64,000 nucleotides of DNA, taken from positions 3,906,001-3,970,000 of the forward strand of contig NC_013061.1 in NCBI RefSeq assembly GCF_000023825.1, in the 5' to 3' direction. This stretch comes from Pedobacter heparinus DSM 2366. GTDB taxonomy: Bacteria; Bacteroidota; Bacteroidia; Sphingobacteriales; Sphingobacteriaceae. Within the stretch, counting starts at the first letter, position 1; each line of letters starts with the position of its first letter. The notes beneath the pieces were generated by a model, which was not told where the DNA came from, made no database searches, and was given only the letters and a program-made list of their open reading frames with translations. The translations under genes and the position numbers were made by a program. This document shows, one piece after another, positions 1 to 8,381 of this stretch.

Positions 1-185
1 ACAGGATTCTGGGTAGCAGACTGGGATTTGCAGCCGTTAATGAATTGCTAAAAGGGAACACCATGGAAATGGTTGGCCTGAGGGGCAATGAAGTTAAAAC
101 CACCAGCATCGAAGAAGCCCTTACCAGGCATACTTTTAAACTGGAAAGTGATTTATTGGAAATGACTAAAGTTTTATCGATATAA
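1..185 (+). CDS. pfkA: 6-phosphofructokinase, C-terminal end (partial)
   Basis: The window opens inside a gene; its last 60 codons read from base 3 to the TAA at 183-185. The visible tail (RILGSRLGFAAVNELLKG, then a VGLRGN segment and an EEAL segment) matches the C-terminus of ATP-dependent 6-phosphofructokinases, which phosphorylate fructose-6-phosphate in upper glycolysis. The catalytic part lies outside the window, so the call rests on the tail and on the context: a sugar kinase-like gene begins one base after the stop and a GAPDH gene follows, which fits a glycolytic operon. Confidence 0.75.
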   Translation, partial: RILGSRLGFAAVNELLKGNTMEMVGLRGNEVKTTSIEEALTRHTFKLESDLLEMTKVLSI

Positions 186-186
186 T

Positions 187-1029
187 ATGATAGCAGTAGT
201 ATACAGCGGATCGAAGACAGCTTTCTGGAAGATTGCCAGGGACGGGAAGACGATTGCCGAATGCAGTATGCCGGGCATAAACCCTTGCTTTAATGATCAA
301 AAAACCATTCTTCAATACCTGAATAAAAAGGCAACACTGATCAATCATGCAGAAAGCATCAAAAAGATCTACGTTTTTGCCGCTGGTGCTTCGTCTGATG
401 AACGCAGGGATGAACTGGCCGAAACATTGGGCATGTTTTTCAGGTACAGCAAGATCAGCGTTAAGGACGACCTGTATGGTGCTGCGCTGTCTGCCTGCTT
501 TAATAGCAGTGGCATTGTAGGAATTTTAGGCAGCGGAGCCAATTGTGCTTATTTTGATGGTAAAAAACCTGAAAAGAACAATTACGGCCTGGGCTATGTT
601 TTTGGAGACGAGGGCTCTGCCAATTATTTGGGTAAAGTGATTCTAAAACGTTTTTTACAGAAAAAACTTCCGGCAGACCTGTTAAAAGAATTTGAACTTA
701 AATACAACCTGGACAGACCACAGATACTTGAAAGAATATATAAAAAACCGATGGCACAGCAGTTTTTGAGTTCTTTCTTTGATTTTTTTCTGGAAAACAG
801 GGAACACAAATATCTGCTTGAAATTATTGATCATGCTTTTGAACTTTATTTTCAGACTTATTTATTGCCAACTATTAAACTTCATCCTGGAAAAGAAATA
901 CATTTTGTAGGTCTTGTTGCTGGAAATTTTCAGGATCAGTTACGGGCCACTGCTAAAAAACATGGCCTTGAGATTACATCAATTACGAAAGAACCTATAT
1001 ATAATTTACTAAACTACTATTCAAATTAA
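187..1029 (+). CDS. N-acetylglucosamine kinase-like protein (BadF/BadG/BcrA ATPase family)
   Basis: A 280-residue protein of the ASKHA kinase fold. A glycine-rich phosphate-binding stretch, GILGSGANC, starts at about residue 112 and GDEGSANYLG at about residue 140; both are typical of the BadF/BadG family that includes eukaryotic-type N-acetylglucosamine kinases. The expected activity is ATP-dependent phosphorylation of an amino sugar such as GlcNAc in the cytoplasm, but substrate cannot be read from sequence. The ATG lies one base after the pfkA stop and the gap gene follows 9 bases after its stop, so the three are probably co-transcribed. The position between two glycolytic genes supports a sugar kinase role. 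Confidence 0.75.
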   Translation: MIAVVYSGSKTAFWKIARDGKTIAECSMPGINPCFNDQKTILQYLNKKATLINHAESIKKIYVFAAGASSDERRDELAETLGMFFRYSKISVKDDLYGAALSACFNSSGIVGILGSGANCAYFDGKKPEKNNYGLGYVFGDEGSANYLGKVILKRFLQKKLPADLLKEFELKYNLDRPQILERIYKKPMAQQFLSSFFDFFLENREHKYLLEIIDHAFELYFQTYLLPTIKLHPGKEIHFVGLVAGNFQDQLRATAKKHGLEITSITKEPIYNLLNYYSN

Positions 1030-1038
1030 TAATTTAAG

Positions 1039-2040
1039 ATGAGCAAAATTGGAATTAACGGCTTTGGCCGTATCGGCAGACTGGTTTTTAGGGCTGCTTT
1101 AAAAAGAGGATTAGACATAGTCGCAATTAATGACCTGGTTGAGCCTGATTACATGGCTTATATGTTAAAATACGATTCTACACATGGTCGTTTTGATGGA
1201 ACAATTGCTGTTGAAAACGGACATCTTGTAGTGAATGGAAAAACGATACGCATTACAGCAGAAAGAGATCCCGCAAATTTGAAATGGAATGAAGTGGGTG
1301 TGGAAACTGTAATCGAATCTACCGGTTTATTTTTAACCCGTGCTGATGCTGAAAAACATATCGCTGCCGGTGCGAAGAGAGTGGTATTCTCTGCTCCTGC
1401 AAAGGACGCCGACATCCCTACTTATGTAATGGGTGTAAACCATCATAAATTAACTGCTGATCAAACTATTGTTTCAAACGCATCTTGTACCACTAACTGT
1501 TTGGCACCTATTGCTAAGGTATTAAATGATAACTTCGGTATTGTTGAAGGCCTGATGAGCACAATTCATGCGGTTACTGCAACTCAAAAAACAGTAGACG
1601 GTCCTTCTGCGAAAGACTGGAGAGGTGGCCGCGGTGGTTTTTCTAACATCATCCCTTCTTCAACTGGTGCTGCTAAAGCAGTAGGTATGGTTTTACCGGA
1701 ACTAAAAGGTAAATTAACCGGTATGTCGTTCCGCGTTCCTGTTGCTGATGTTTCTGTGGTAGATTTAACTGCACGTTTAGAAAAACCAGCTACTTATGAG
1801 CAAATCAAAGCAGCTATGAAAGCCGCTTCTGAAGGTGAACTTAAGGGTGTTCTTGCTTATACCGATGAAGAAGTTGTTTCTTCTGATTTCATCGGAGATG
1901 ACCACGCTTCAATATTTGATGCAAAAGCAGGTATTTCATTGAATGATAACTTCGTAAAAGTAGTTTCATGGTATGATAACGAATGGGGCTATTCTTCTGC
2001 ATTAGCTAAATTCGTAGAGTACTACGGAAACTTAAAGTAA
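1039..2040 (+). CDS. gap: Glyceraldehyde-3-phosphate dehydrogenase, type I (first copy)
   Basis: Full-length type I GAPDH of 333 residues, converting glyceraldehyde-3-phosphate, NAD+ and phosphate to 1,3-bisphosphoglycerate. The Rossmann motif INGFGRIGR starts at residue 5, the catalytic cysteine is C150 in SNASCTTNCLAP, and the C-terminal NEWGYS motif is present. The acidic residue in the AINDL motif suggests NAD+ preference. The gene is the last of the pfkA-kinase-gap group and is followed by a strong terminator. It differs clearly from the second GAPDH at 52054-53049, which reads SCTTNNVAP and NESGYS at the same places. The SCTTNCLAP form is the usual glycolytic one. Confidence 0.95.
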   Translation: MSKIGINGFGRIGRLVFRAALKRGLDIVAINDLVEPDYMAYMLKYDSTHGRFDGTIAVENGHLVVNGKTIRITAERDPANLKWNEVGVETVIESTGLFLTRADAEKHIAAGAKRVVFSAPAKDADIPTYVMGVNHHKLTADQTIVSNASCTTNCLAPIAKVLNDNFGIVEGLMSTIHAVTATQKTVDGPSAKDWRGGRGGFSNIIPSSTGAAKAVGMVLPELKGKLTGMSFRVPVADVSVVDLTARLEKPATYEQIKAAMKAASEGELKGVLAYTDEEVVSSDFIGDDHASIFDAKAGISLNDNFVKVVSWYDNEWGYSSALAKFVEYYGNLK

Positions 2041-2072
2041 AACCCGTTCATACAGGTTTATATTTGGTTAGA

Positions 2073-2107
2073 AAAAGGACGCCTCTGGATGGAGCGTCCT
2101 TTTCTTT
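2073..2107 (+). terminator. Rho-independent terminator after gap
   Basis: A perfect 10-bp stem, AAAAGGACGC at 2073-2082 pairing with GCGTCCTTTT at 2094-2103, with an 11-base loop and a T-rich tail to 2107. It lies 33 bases after the gap stop codon. Confidence 0.85.
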
Positions 2108-2148
2108 GTTATATAACCTTTGAATGCTTTACTTCTGCCAGATAATAC

Positions 2149-2178
2149 TTGGATATTTCTCAGCAAAGTTTATTTTTG
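2149..2178 (+). promoter_or_regulatory. Bacteroidota-type promoter for the lipoprotein at 2207
   Basis: TATTTTTG at 2171-2178 matches the -7 consensus TAnnTTTG of the Bacteroidota housekeeping sigma factor, and TTG at 2149-2151 lies 19 bases upstream, the usual -33 spacing. The start codon is 28 bases downstream of the -7 box. Confidence 0.65.
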
Positions 2179-2206
2179 CAGGTAGTTTAAAAAACAAGTT
2201 GACCTT

Positions 2207-3010
2207 ATGAAACAAATATTATACGCACTCGGACTATCTGTCTTATTATTCAGCTGTAAGCAAAACCAGAAAAACGCCGTAATCTATTCTCCAAGAACAT
2301 TAGCAGCCAACGAGAAGTTCAATGCAGCTCAACCTTCTGCAGACAGTGTTTTTACGATCTACAAACACAATTCGGAAAAAGATGCACCAATTAGTGGAAC
2401 TGAAGCATTTGGCATAAAATTCAAAGATACTGTAGTGAGCATTCAGGTTAACAAAGCAGATTCCAGTGCTGCAGATAAATTTTCATATGTACAGCCTGTA
2501 AATACACAACAAACAACATTCTTAGTCCAACTGGCCAATCACCCTGATTTGGCAACGGCTTTTTATCTGATTGCTTTTAAAGATGATAAACTTAATGTGA
2601 TTAGCCTGAACCGGCCTTCAACAGGGAAACAGGATGGTAAATTCACCACTGGTCTGAACAAGATAGGAAGAGGTGGTTACCTGATCAACAATGATTTTTT
2701 TATTACCAATGTCAATGCCCAGGTATATTTAATAAAAAGACAAAATCCGGAAGAAAGGATTCAGGGGGAGTTTATTCTTAACTCACCAGATAAATCTACC
2801 CTCGTTTTTCTTCAACCTTCATCCCTGTATGAAGTTCATTATGAGAGTGATGAAGTGTTTACACAACCCCTTTCAAAACCTGCACCAGCTACTGCCGACC
2901 TGTCTGGTTGGATTAAGGATAACTTTAACTGGGAAAAAAATAAAAAAGGCATCACTTTCCTGAAGTTTAGCGATAGCAACAGAATTGTAGACATTAAAGA
3001 ATTCGGCTAA
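2207..3010 (+). CDS. Lipoprotein of unknown function
   Basis: A 267-residue protein with a short hydrophobic signal peptide ending in a lipobox (LLFSC, cysteine at residue 17), so the mature protein should be lipid-anchored at the cell envelope. No catalytic motif was recognised. The mature part is rich in Ser, Thr, Asn and Lys and looks like a beta-rich secreted domain. It stands alone between the gap terminator and a convergent membrane gene, with its own promoter at 2149-2178. A conserved hypothetical lipoprotein of Sphingobacteriaceae is the most that can be said. Confidence 0.7.
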   Translation: MKQILYALGLSVLLFSCKQNQKNAVIYSPRTLAANEKFNAAQPSADSVFTIYKHNSEKDAPISGTEAFGIKFKDTVVSIQVNKADSSAADKFSYVQPVNTQQTTFLVQLANHPDLATAFYLIAFKDDKLNVISLNRPSTGKQDGKFTTGLNKIGRGGYLINNDFFITNVNAQVYLIKRQNPEERIQGEFILNSPDKSTLVFLQPSSLYEVHYESDEVFTQPLSKPAPATADLSGWIKDNFNWEKNKKGITFLKFSDSNRIVDIKEFG

Positions 3011-3021
3011 GCATTGATTGC

Positions 3022-3684
3022 TCAGTAACGTAGATATTTATTCTTTTTCTTATGGTTTTGAATCAGCTTTCCACTGCCTATCAGCAACAGCGAGAGCGTA
3101 AGAAACACAATTAACAGGTAAAAGCTATTCAACAGCACTTTATTGTAGCCCAGCTTACTGACGTCAATAAAAGGATAAGGATAAAACCCCGAATAAGCGC
3201 CATGTAGCAGGATGAACAGCAAATACAAGAAGGGATAGATGAGCCAGAGCAGGCTGGCAGACCAATTTAAAGTATTTTTAGGGACAAATAACAGCCAGTA
3301 GGCAATAAACAGGATGGGTATAACTGCGTGAAGCAGTTCGTCAACAAAAAACTGTAAACCCTGGGGCTGCCATGTAAAACGCAGGATCAGATTGTAAACA
3401 ATCCCCACAACACTGATGTAAACAGTAACCGCAGCCAGGGTATCTGGCCTGGTCAAAAAACCATGACCTTCTTTGTTAAAGCTTAACAGTAATTTGCTAA
3501 GACAAAGGGCTGCAATGATATTGGTTAATATGGTAAAAAAACTAAAATACCGTACAACAGATTCCATCAAGGGGATGGCATTATTTACAATAATCAGGTA
3601 CAACTGTGCCAACAAAGCAAACCAACCAAGTAAAACCCCTGTAATTAAAAATACTTTACTGGCCTTTAAATGCTTTCCTTCCAT
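3022..3684 (-). CDS. Pr6Pr family integral membrane protein
   Basis: A 220-residue protein with about six hydrophobic helices and a basic C-terminus (KKKNKYLRY). The spacing of the helices, the RYFSFFTILTNI segment, HAVIPILFIAYW in the middle and the HGAYSGFYPYPFIDV segment match the Pr6Pr family of bacterial membrane proteins, related in layout to FAR-17a/AIG1 proteins. The family's function is not known; a lipid-related role is only suggested by the distant eukaryotic relatives. It converges with the lipoprotein gene 12 bases away and is transcribed alone. Confidence 0.75.
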   Translation of the reverse strand: MEGKHLKASKVFLITGVLLGWFALLAQLYLIIVNNAIPLMESVVRYFSFFTILTNIIAALCLSKLLLSFNKEGHGFLTRPDTLAAVTVYISVVGIVYNLILRFTWQPQGLQFFVDELLHAVIPILFIAYWLLFVPKNTLNWSASLLWLIYPFLYLLFILLHGAYSGFYPYPFIDVSKLGYNKVLLNSFYLLIVFLTLSLLLIGSGKLIQNHKKKNKYLRY

Positions 3685-3800
3685 AGCTTATCTGTAGTTA
3701 CCAGCATTGAATATAGTTATTTGAAACCAATGATTCCAAAATAGAATTCATAAAATCACCGCATACTATTATAAAGTATACGGTGATACCCTCAGCCTTA

Positions 3801-4265
3801 TTACACTATGGTTGCAGTTAGTTTGGTTCCGCTTATTGCTGTGGCGTAAATTTTAAGTGTCCTTGTATTACCTGTAGTACCCTGAGGGCCCTGAAGAACA
3901 GTTCCATTCGTACTGTATTCAGAAAAGTGCAGCTGACATTGTATTTTATTGTCGCTTTGCTTCCATACCAGACTTCCCCCCTGATGCGGACAAATAGATT
4001 CCGTTGCTACAAATGATGCAGGAGCACTACCAGCTGCAATCCTAAAAAAGAGTACGCCATTTGCCGTAGCCTGATCGCCAATAGCCATTAACTGTGTAGC
4101 CAGATCAACAGTAGCTGTATTGCCATTTCCACCACCACCTCCCGGAGGGGTTCCTGGGTCTGGAGTACCAGTATCACCTTTTCCACCACAACCGGAGATG
4201 CAGGATCCGGTGCATAACAATGCCATTCCAAGTCCTAAGGACTTGATAAATTCTTCACGTTCCAT
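3801..4265 (-). CDS. Rieske [2Fe-2S] lipoprotein
   Basis: A 154-residue protein with an N-terminal hydrophobic segment and cysteines at 22 and 26 that could serve as a lipobox cysteine, followed by a Pro/Gly-rich linker (about residues 30-50). The Rieske ligands are present: C92-P-H94 and C110-Q-L-H113, which bind a 2Fe-2S cluster. The two short clusters match small ferredoxin-like Rieske domains rather than the cytochrome bc1 subunit. It is the last gene of a minus-strand run starting with an ECF sigma factor and including YceI and DUF5777 proteins. The context suggests envelope electron transfer, but partner and substrate are unknown. Confidence 0.85.
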   Translation of the reverse strand: MEREEFIKSLGLGMALLCTGSCISGCGGKGDTGTPDPGTPPGGGGGNGNTATVDLATQLMAIGDQATANGVLFFRIAAGSAPASFVATESICPHQGGSLVWKQSDNKIQCQLHFSEYSTNGTVLQGPQGTTGNTRTLKIYATAISGTKLTATIV

Positions 4266-4282
4266 AATTTTAATTTTTAGGT

Positions 4283-5221
4283 TTAGTAAATTTTAGATGT
4301 TTTGTCGGGGTCTTTATTTTTTGATTTAAACAGGGTAAAATTTCTGGAAATGGTGAAGCCAAAGCGGATCCCTCCATCCTTCCATGATTTTTTTGTATTT
4401 GAAATAAAGTTGTTTTCCAGGATATACTCGGAATTCATAAAATTAAGGGAGAAGATATGTCCGCCGGTTTCAATTTCCAGCCCCACACCAAGGGGATTAT
4501 AATAAACCTGGGATAGATCATTTGGGCGCGACAAACCATTGACAAGTGTATAATCAGCAATAAAAGACAACCTTCTGGTCAACTTCATCCTGCCTGCAAA
4601 TCCAAGTGAGAAAAGGTTTTGGGGATCTCTGCTTTCAGCTGTATTTTTCCTCATCAGCAAGGCAGGCATTACTTCCAGAGAAAATCTTGACGAAAACTTC
4701 CTGGAAATGATGGACTGCAAAAAGTAAGAGAATCTATTTGAATAAGTTGTAAACTCCGTTTGTGAAAATGGTTCTCTGGCTATCCAGCCCATCTGTGCAA
4801 AAAGGGTAAGGTTAACCGGCATTTTACCATCTGTTCTTTGTTTAAGCAATTTATATTTGCCTGAAAAATTATAGAGCTCATCCTGCTTACTTCTTCCTAT
4901 ACCAACAGTCAGGTCATCAGTTATGCCATAATCAAAACCAATAAACAGATCAGACGCTACATCAAGTCCATATAAGGTATGTGCACTGCCAAATTTGCCG
5001 CCAATATCTCCAAAATGATGGCGTATGCGCATGTCCAGATCATGCTTCTTCTGAGTTTCGCTGGAGTGTGACAAGACTACGCGGGTAGACTTAAATACAG
5101 CTTCAACTTCTGGCTTTATCAAACCGCTATTCAGCACATTCAACAAAGAGTCTGCCTGCTGGGCATGAGCAGCCATCAAGCTAAAAAAAAGAGGAATTGT
5201 TAATAAACTGATCTTTTTCAT
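4283..5221 (-). CDS. DUF5777 family outer-membrane beta-barrel protein
   Basis: A 312-residue protein with a signal peptide ending at AHA-Q (about residue 20) and alternating hydrophobic strands typical of an outer-membrane barrel, for example FIGFDYGITDDLTVGIG and MKLTRRLSFIADYTLVNG. The conserved segment VLSHSSETQKKHDLDMRIRH near residue 50 and GLDVASDLFIGFDYG are characteristic of DUF5777 proteins of Bacteroidota, which often sit beside YceI and redox proteins, as here. The gene lies 17 bases before the Rieske gene and 12 bases after yceI, so it belongs to the sigma-led operon. Function unknown. Confidence 0.8.
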   Translation of the reverse strand: MKKISLLTIPLFFSLMAAHAQQADSLLNVLNSGLIKPEVEAVFKSTRVVLSHSSETQKKHDLDMRIRHHFGDIGGKFGSAHTLYGLDVASDLFIGFDYGITDDLTVGIGRSKQDELYNFSGKYKLLKQRTDGKMPVNLTLFAQMGWIAREPFSQTEFTTYSNRFSYFLQSIISRKFSSRFSLEVMPALLMRKNTAESRDPQNLFSLGFAGRMKLTRRLSFIADYTLVNGLSRPNDLSQVYYNPLGVGLEIETGGHIFSLNFMNSEYILENNFISNTKKSWKDGGIRFGFTISRNFTLFKSKNKDPDKTSKIY

Positions 5222-5233
5222 GTTTATTCTGGA

Positions 5234-5794
5234 TTATTTGATCTGGTTTAGCTTACCATCCAGGGTTATACTGATTACTTCAGCAACTTTGGTCATGATA
5301 AGTGTTGGTATTTTTATTTTATGATCAGCACATGGTACTTTAAATGCGGTTAAGATCCTGATCTCTCCATTTTCAATACTCACTTTCCCGGTTATAGCAC
5401 GTATCTTATCTACCCCATGCATACTAAGTGTACCATTTACAGTAACACTATATGTCCCATCTTTGGTGAAATCAATACCCTGATCTATGGTACCCTTAAA
5501 TTTTGCAAGTGGGTATTGGTCACTTTCCATATAGTTTTCGTTAAAATGCTCCTGCATTAATCTCCTGTCAAATTCAAATGTCCTGATTGGAACCTGTACC
5601 ACAATTTCCCTGGTTTTGGCTATCAGTACTGCAGTGCCCCTCACACTTACAGCCCTGATGTCTTCTACAGGAGTAGTAGAAAACAGCGTGATTTTTACAT
5701 CTTTCCCTATATAGCTTTGCCCGGCAGCATTGAACTGTAACAGCAACAATAAACTGCCAAAAAAAAAGTTAGTTATTTTTATTGCCCAGGTCAT
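5234..5794 (-). CDS. YceI family periplasmic protein
   Basis: A 186-residue secreted protein with a signal peptide (hydrophobic core FFFGSLLLLLQF, cleavage likely after NAAG). The mature part fits the YceI lipocalin-like fold, which binds long polyprenyl or fatty chains in the periplasm; visible features are the EDIRAVSVRG strand, YPLAKFKGTI and the GTLSMHGVDK turn. The start codon lies inside the 3' end of the upstream gene (26-base overlap), which suggests translational coupling; no later ATG would retain the signal peptide. It shares the sigma-barrel-YceI-DUF5777-Rieske operon. Confidence 0.85.
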   Translation of the reverse strand: MTWAIKITNFFFGSLLLLLQFNAAGQSYIGKDVKITLFSTTPVEDIRAVSVRGTAVLIAKTREIVVQVPIRTFEFDRRLMQEHFNENYMESDQYPLAKFKGTIDQGIDFTKDGTYSVTVNGTLSMHGVDKIRAITGKVSIENGEIRILTAFKVPCADHKIKIPTLIMTKVAEVISITLDGKLNQIK

Positions 5795-6929
5795 AACGTA
5801 GTTTTAATGAAATGCCACTTGATTTTAGGTTTACTTTCCCTTCACCAACACCGGTTAGAGGTATTTTAACATAAGGTTCGAGCCCAAGTTTTAATCCTTT
5901 CTTTTTTAGCTTAACGTAATAAGTAGCCGAAAGATCAGCCACACCAAAATAATGCTGATTCCGATTTTTATATTCCTGAAACCTGTCAGCAATACCCGAT
6001 CCGGCATTGTACCTGTAGGTATAATCTTCTTTAAGCATAAAATAACTCGACATACCAACATTCAGGTCAATACTTTTTTCTGCATCCTCCAACACCGTAT
6101 AAGAAGCCTGTAGTGGAATTTCCAGCACCGCACAAGAGGCATCTACTTTGGAAATGATATCTTTTGCCCTTATGCTTTTAAATTTATACTCATAATTCTC
6201 TGCCGCATAATCCTTCATACTGTACTTCAGCCCGGTTTGAAGGCTAATGCGTTTGGCAATACCTACGCTAAAGCCAAAACCTGCACTAAAACCGGTTTTT
6301 CCACCCAACACCGCACCCGAAGAATTGAATTCGGGACCGGCACTAAACGATAAGCTAACCGGAAATGGTTTGCGGAGGCCCTGCTTTTGTTTTTTATTTA
6401 CAGCCACAACCGAAGGCGGTAATACATGAGTGCCGGGTAAGCTTAGCTGGGCGGAATCCGGATTTCCTATTCCTGCTAAGGCTGTATTTATACTATCTTT
6501 TTTGCTGTATAAAGGTTGGTCTTCATTTTTTTGATTCCCCAAGCTATCCGAAAAATCGATTACAATATCCTTTTTAAAAAAAGACTGATCTACATAAACA
6601 GATTTAGGCCCCTGATTTTTTATTCGAACTTTGTTTTGCGGTACCCTGGCAGTCTCAGTTGCTTTACCTGACCGTACATGTTCTTGTTTACTTCGTCCGG
6701 CAATTTTAGTTTTTGGTTTTTCCTGTAATCCCCGATCAAACATCAGATAGCCCCCCAAAAAAACTAAAAGTAATAAGCATACAGCACCGGCTTTTCTAAA
6801 AAACACCACACGGCCTCTCCTTCTCAGCTTTTGCTCCATCTTATCCCATGCCGCTTCCTCAAACCGGAGCTCGGCATCAAATACCTTTTTTCTAAAGGTG
6901 GCATCAAACTCCTTATCGTTCAATTCCAT
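5769..6929 (-). CDS. Membrane-anchored protein with C-terminal beta-barrel-like domain (putative anti-sigma partner)
   Basis: A 386-residue protein immediately downstream of an ECF sigma gene (23-base gap). The N-terminal 45 residues are charged and likely cytosolic, then one membrane helix (AVCLLLLVFLGGYLMF, about residues 48-65), a polar linker to about residue 190, and a C-terminal half with alternating strands (FPVSLSFSAGPEF, FGFSVGIAKRISLQTGLKYS) like an outer membrane beta-barrel protein. There is no cleavable signal peptide, which is odd for a barrel. By position the N-terminal part may hold back the sigma factor, but no ZAS or FecR motif was recognised, so that role is inference. Confidence 0.65.
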   Translation of the reverse strand: MELNDKEFDATFRKKVFDAELRFEEAAWDKMEQKLRRRGRVVFFRKAGAVCLLLLVFLGGYLMFDRGLQEKPKTKIAGRSKQEHVRSGKATETARVPQNKVRIKNQGPKSVYVDQSFFKKDIVIDFSDSLGNQKNEDQPLYSKKDSINTALAGIGNPDSAQLSLPGTHVLPPSVVAVNKKQKQGLRKPFPVSLSFSAGPEFNSSGAVLGGKTGFSAGFGFSVGIAKRISLQTGLKYSMKDYAAENYEYKFKSIRAKDIISKVDASCAVLEIPLQASYTVLEDAEKSIDLNVGMSSYFMLKEDYTYRYNAGSGIADRFQEYKNRNQHYFGVADLSATYYVKLKKKGLKLGLEPYVKIPLTGVGEGKVNLKSSGISLKLRYDLGNKNN

Positions 6930-6952
6930 AATGGTGTTTCATTTATTATTTT

Positions 6953-7489
6953 TTAATCGCGATGTTGTTTCAGCATCTTTTTTAACTGTTCTCTTGCTTT
7001 AAATAAATTTGATTTAGAAGTACCCACAGAAATAGAAAGCATAGATGAAATCTCTTCGTGTGTATATCCATCAATGGCAAACAGGTTAAAAACTGTCCGA
7101 TAGGCTACAGATAGCCTTTGTACCAGTTTAATCAGCTCTTCATAATGGATATGTGAAAGAATACTCTCCTTATCCTCCATTTCGTGCCTTGCATTTAGCT
7201 CTTCCATTTCAATACGCTTTATTTGCTTCCTGTAGTGATCTATAGAGGTATTGATCATAATTGTACTTAACCAGGCTTTAAATGACCTCTTTTCCTCATA
7301 ACGGTGAATATGAATAAAGACCCGCATAAACCCGTCATTTACAAGTTCTATAGCCTCATCCTTATCTTTTGCGTAACGGATACACATTCGCATAGCATAA
7401 CTATAAAAAAGCTGGTAAAGTCCTTTCTGGGATTTCCTGTCTTTTTTCTTACAACCGGCTATTAACTCCTGAATGATAAATTCGTCCAC
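6953..7489 (-). CDS. ECF (sigma-70 family) RNA polymerase sigma factor
   Basis: A 178-residue sigma factor with region 2 at about residues 20-90 (GLYQLFYSYAMRMCIRYAK, then FKAWLSTIMINTSIDHYRK) and region 4 at about 120-175 (RLSVAYRTVFNLFAIDGYTHEEISS with a helix-turn-helix that recognises the -35 element). Regions 1.1 and 3 are missing, as usual for ECF factors. It is the first gene of the minus-strand run ending with the Rieske protein and probably controls that operon together with the membrane protein encoded just downstream. The inducing signal is unknown. Confidence 0.9.
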   Translation of the reverse strand: MDEFIIQELIAGCKKKDRKSQKGLYQLFYSYAMRMCIRYAKDKDEAIELVNDGFMRVFIHIHRYEEKRSFKAWLSTIMINTSIDHYRKQIKRIEMEELNARHEMEDKESILSHIHYEELIKLVQRLSVAYRTVFNLFAIDGYTHEEISSMLSISVGTSKSNLFKAREQLKKMLKQHRD

Positions 7490-7625
7490 GTAATTTTTTA
7501 ATTCATCTATACCTACTGTTACGTAGATTGGCCTGCATGGGTTGCCTGCTCTTTTGAATTTAATATAAAAATGTATAAATCCGGGTTTTAAACATCCGGA
7601 TGTCCATACTTTAAATGGATTTTTT

Positions 7626-8381
7626 TTAACGTATTTTTTTGATCAGCTCCTGTGCTTTTTCGTAAACAGGGCTTCCCTGAGGGATTTTTTCCAGCCATTC
7701 CAGCGCCTGGGCATGATTATTTTGTTTAAGATAGCTTAAGCCTATATAATAGGCAGCCTCGTATTTAAATACAGATTTACCGGCATACAATCCTATCAAT
7801 ATCCTTCTTGCCTCATCTGCTTTATTTGTTTCTATCAGGGTTATCCCATAATAATAGGCTACTAATGAATTAGCCGTATCAGCTAAATATTCTTTTTCCA
7901 GAATTTTACCAGCAGCGTCAAAATCACCGGCATTGTAAAGATCAGCTGCTTTTTCAATATTATTTTTATTACCATCACCACGTTCTACTACCGACATTTC
8001 CTTACTTATTCCATAACGTTCATATAAATCAGTGTTCCAGGGCGCCCACACAAATAGACCAACAATCAGTATTGCAGCCACACTTATCCACTTCATATAA
8101 CTGCTTAATGAAATTACTTTTGCATCTTTTGCAGTGTCAGGAATAGCCCCCTGTTTAAAATACTGTTTGCCGAAAGAAGTTAGTGTGGCTTCAACATCCT
8201 TATCTTCCTGAGAAGGGGCAATCTTCATTTTTAAGGTCTGATGAACATTTTTATACGCATCCAGCAAATCCTGCAGTTCCTGATCCGACTGAAGTAAAGT
8301 TTCAAACTGCTGTTTTTCCTGAGGCTCCATATCACCTTCAAGGTAACGGGCAACAGTTAATAATTTCTCCTCGTACATCAT
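7626..8381 (-). CDS. Single-span membrane protein with periplasmic TPR domain (putative anti-sigma regulator)
   Basis: A 251-residue protein: an acidic cytosolic N-terminus with a RYLEGDMEPQEKQQFE segment, which resembles the anti-sigma zinc-finger-like fold found at the N-terminus of many regulators (without a clear zinc motif), one membrane helix (WISVAAILIVGLFVWAPW, about residues 94-111), and a periplasmic part with TPR-like helices (ADLYNAGDFDAAGKILE, YYIGLSYLKQNNHAQALEWLE). Its start overlaps the stop of the upstream ECF sigma gene by four bases, so the two are translationally coupled. The layout fits a membrane anti-sigma factor sensing the periplasm; this role is inferred. Confidence 0.7.
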   Translation of the reverse strand: MMYEEKLLTVARYLEGDMEPQEKQQFETLLQSDQELQDLLDAYKNVHQTLKMKIAPSQEDKDVEATLTSFGKQYFKQGAIPDTAKDAKVISLSSYMKWISVAAILIVGLFVWAPWNTDLYERYGISKEMSVVERGDGNKNNIEKAADLYNAGDFDAAGKILEKEYLADTANSLVAYYYGITLIETNKADEARRILIGLYAGKSVFKYEAAYYIGLSYLKQNNHAQALEWLEKIPQGSPVYEKAQELIKKIR

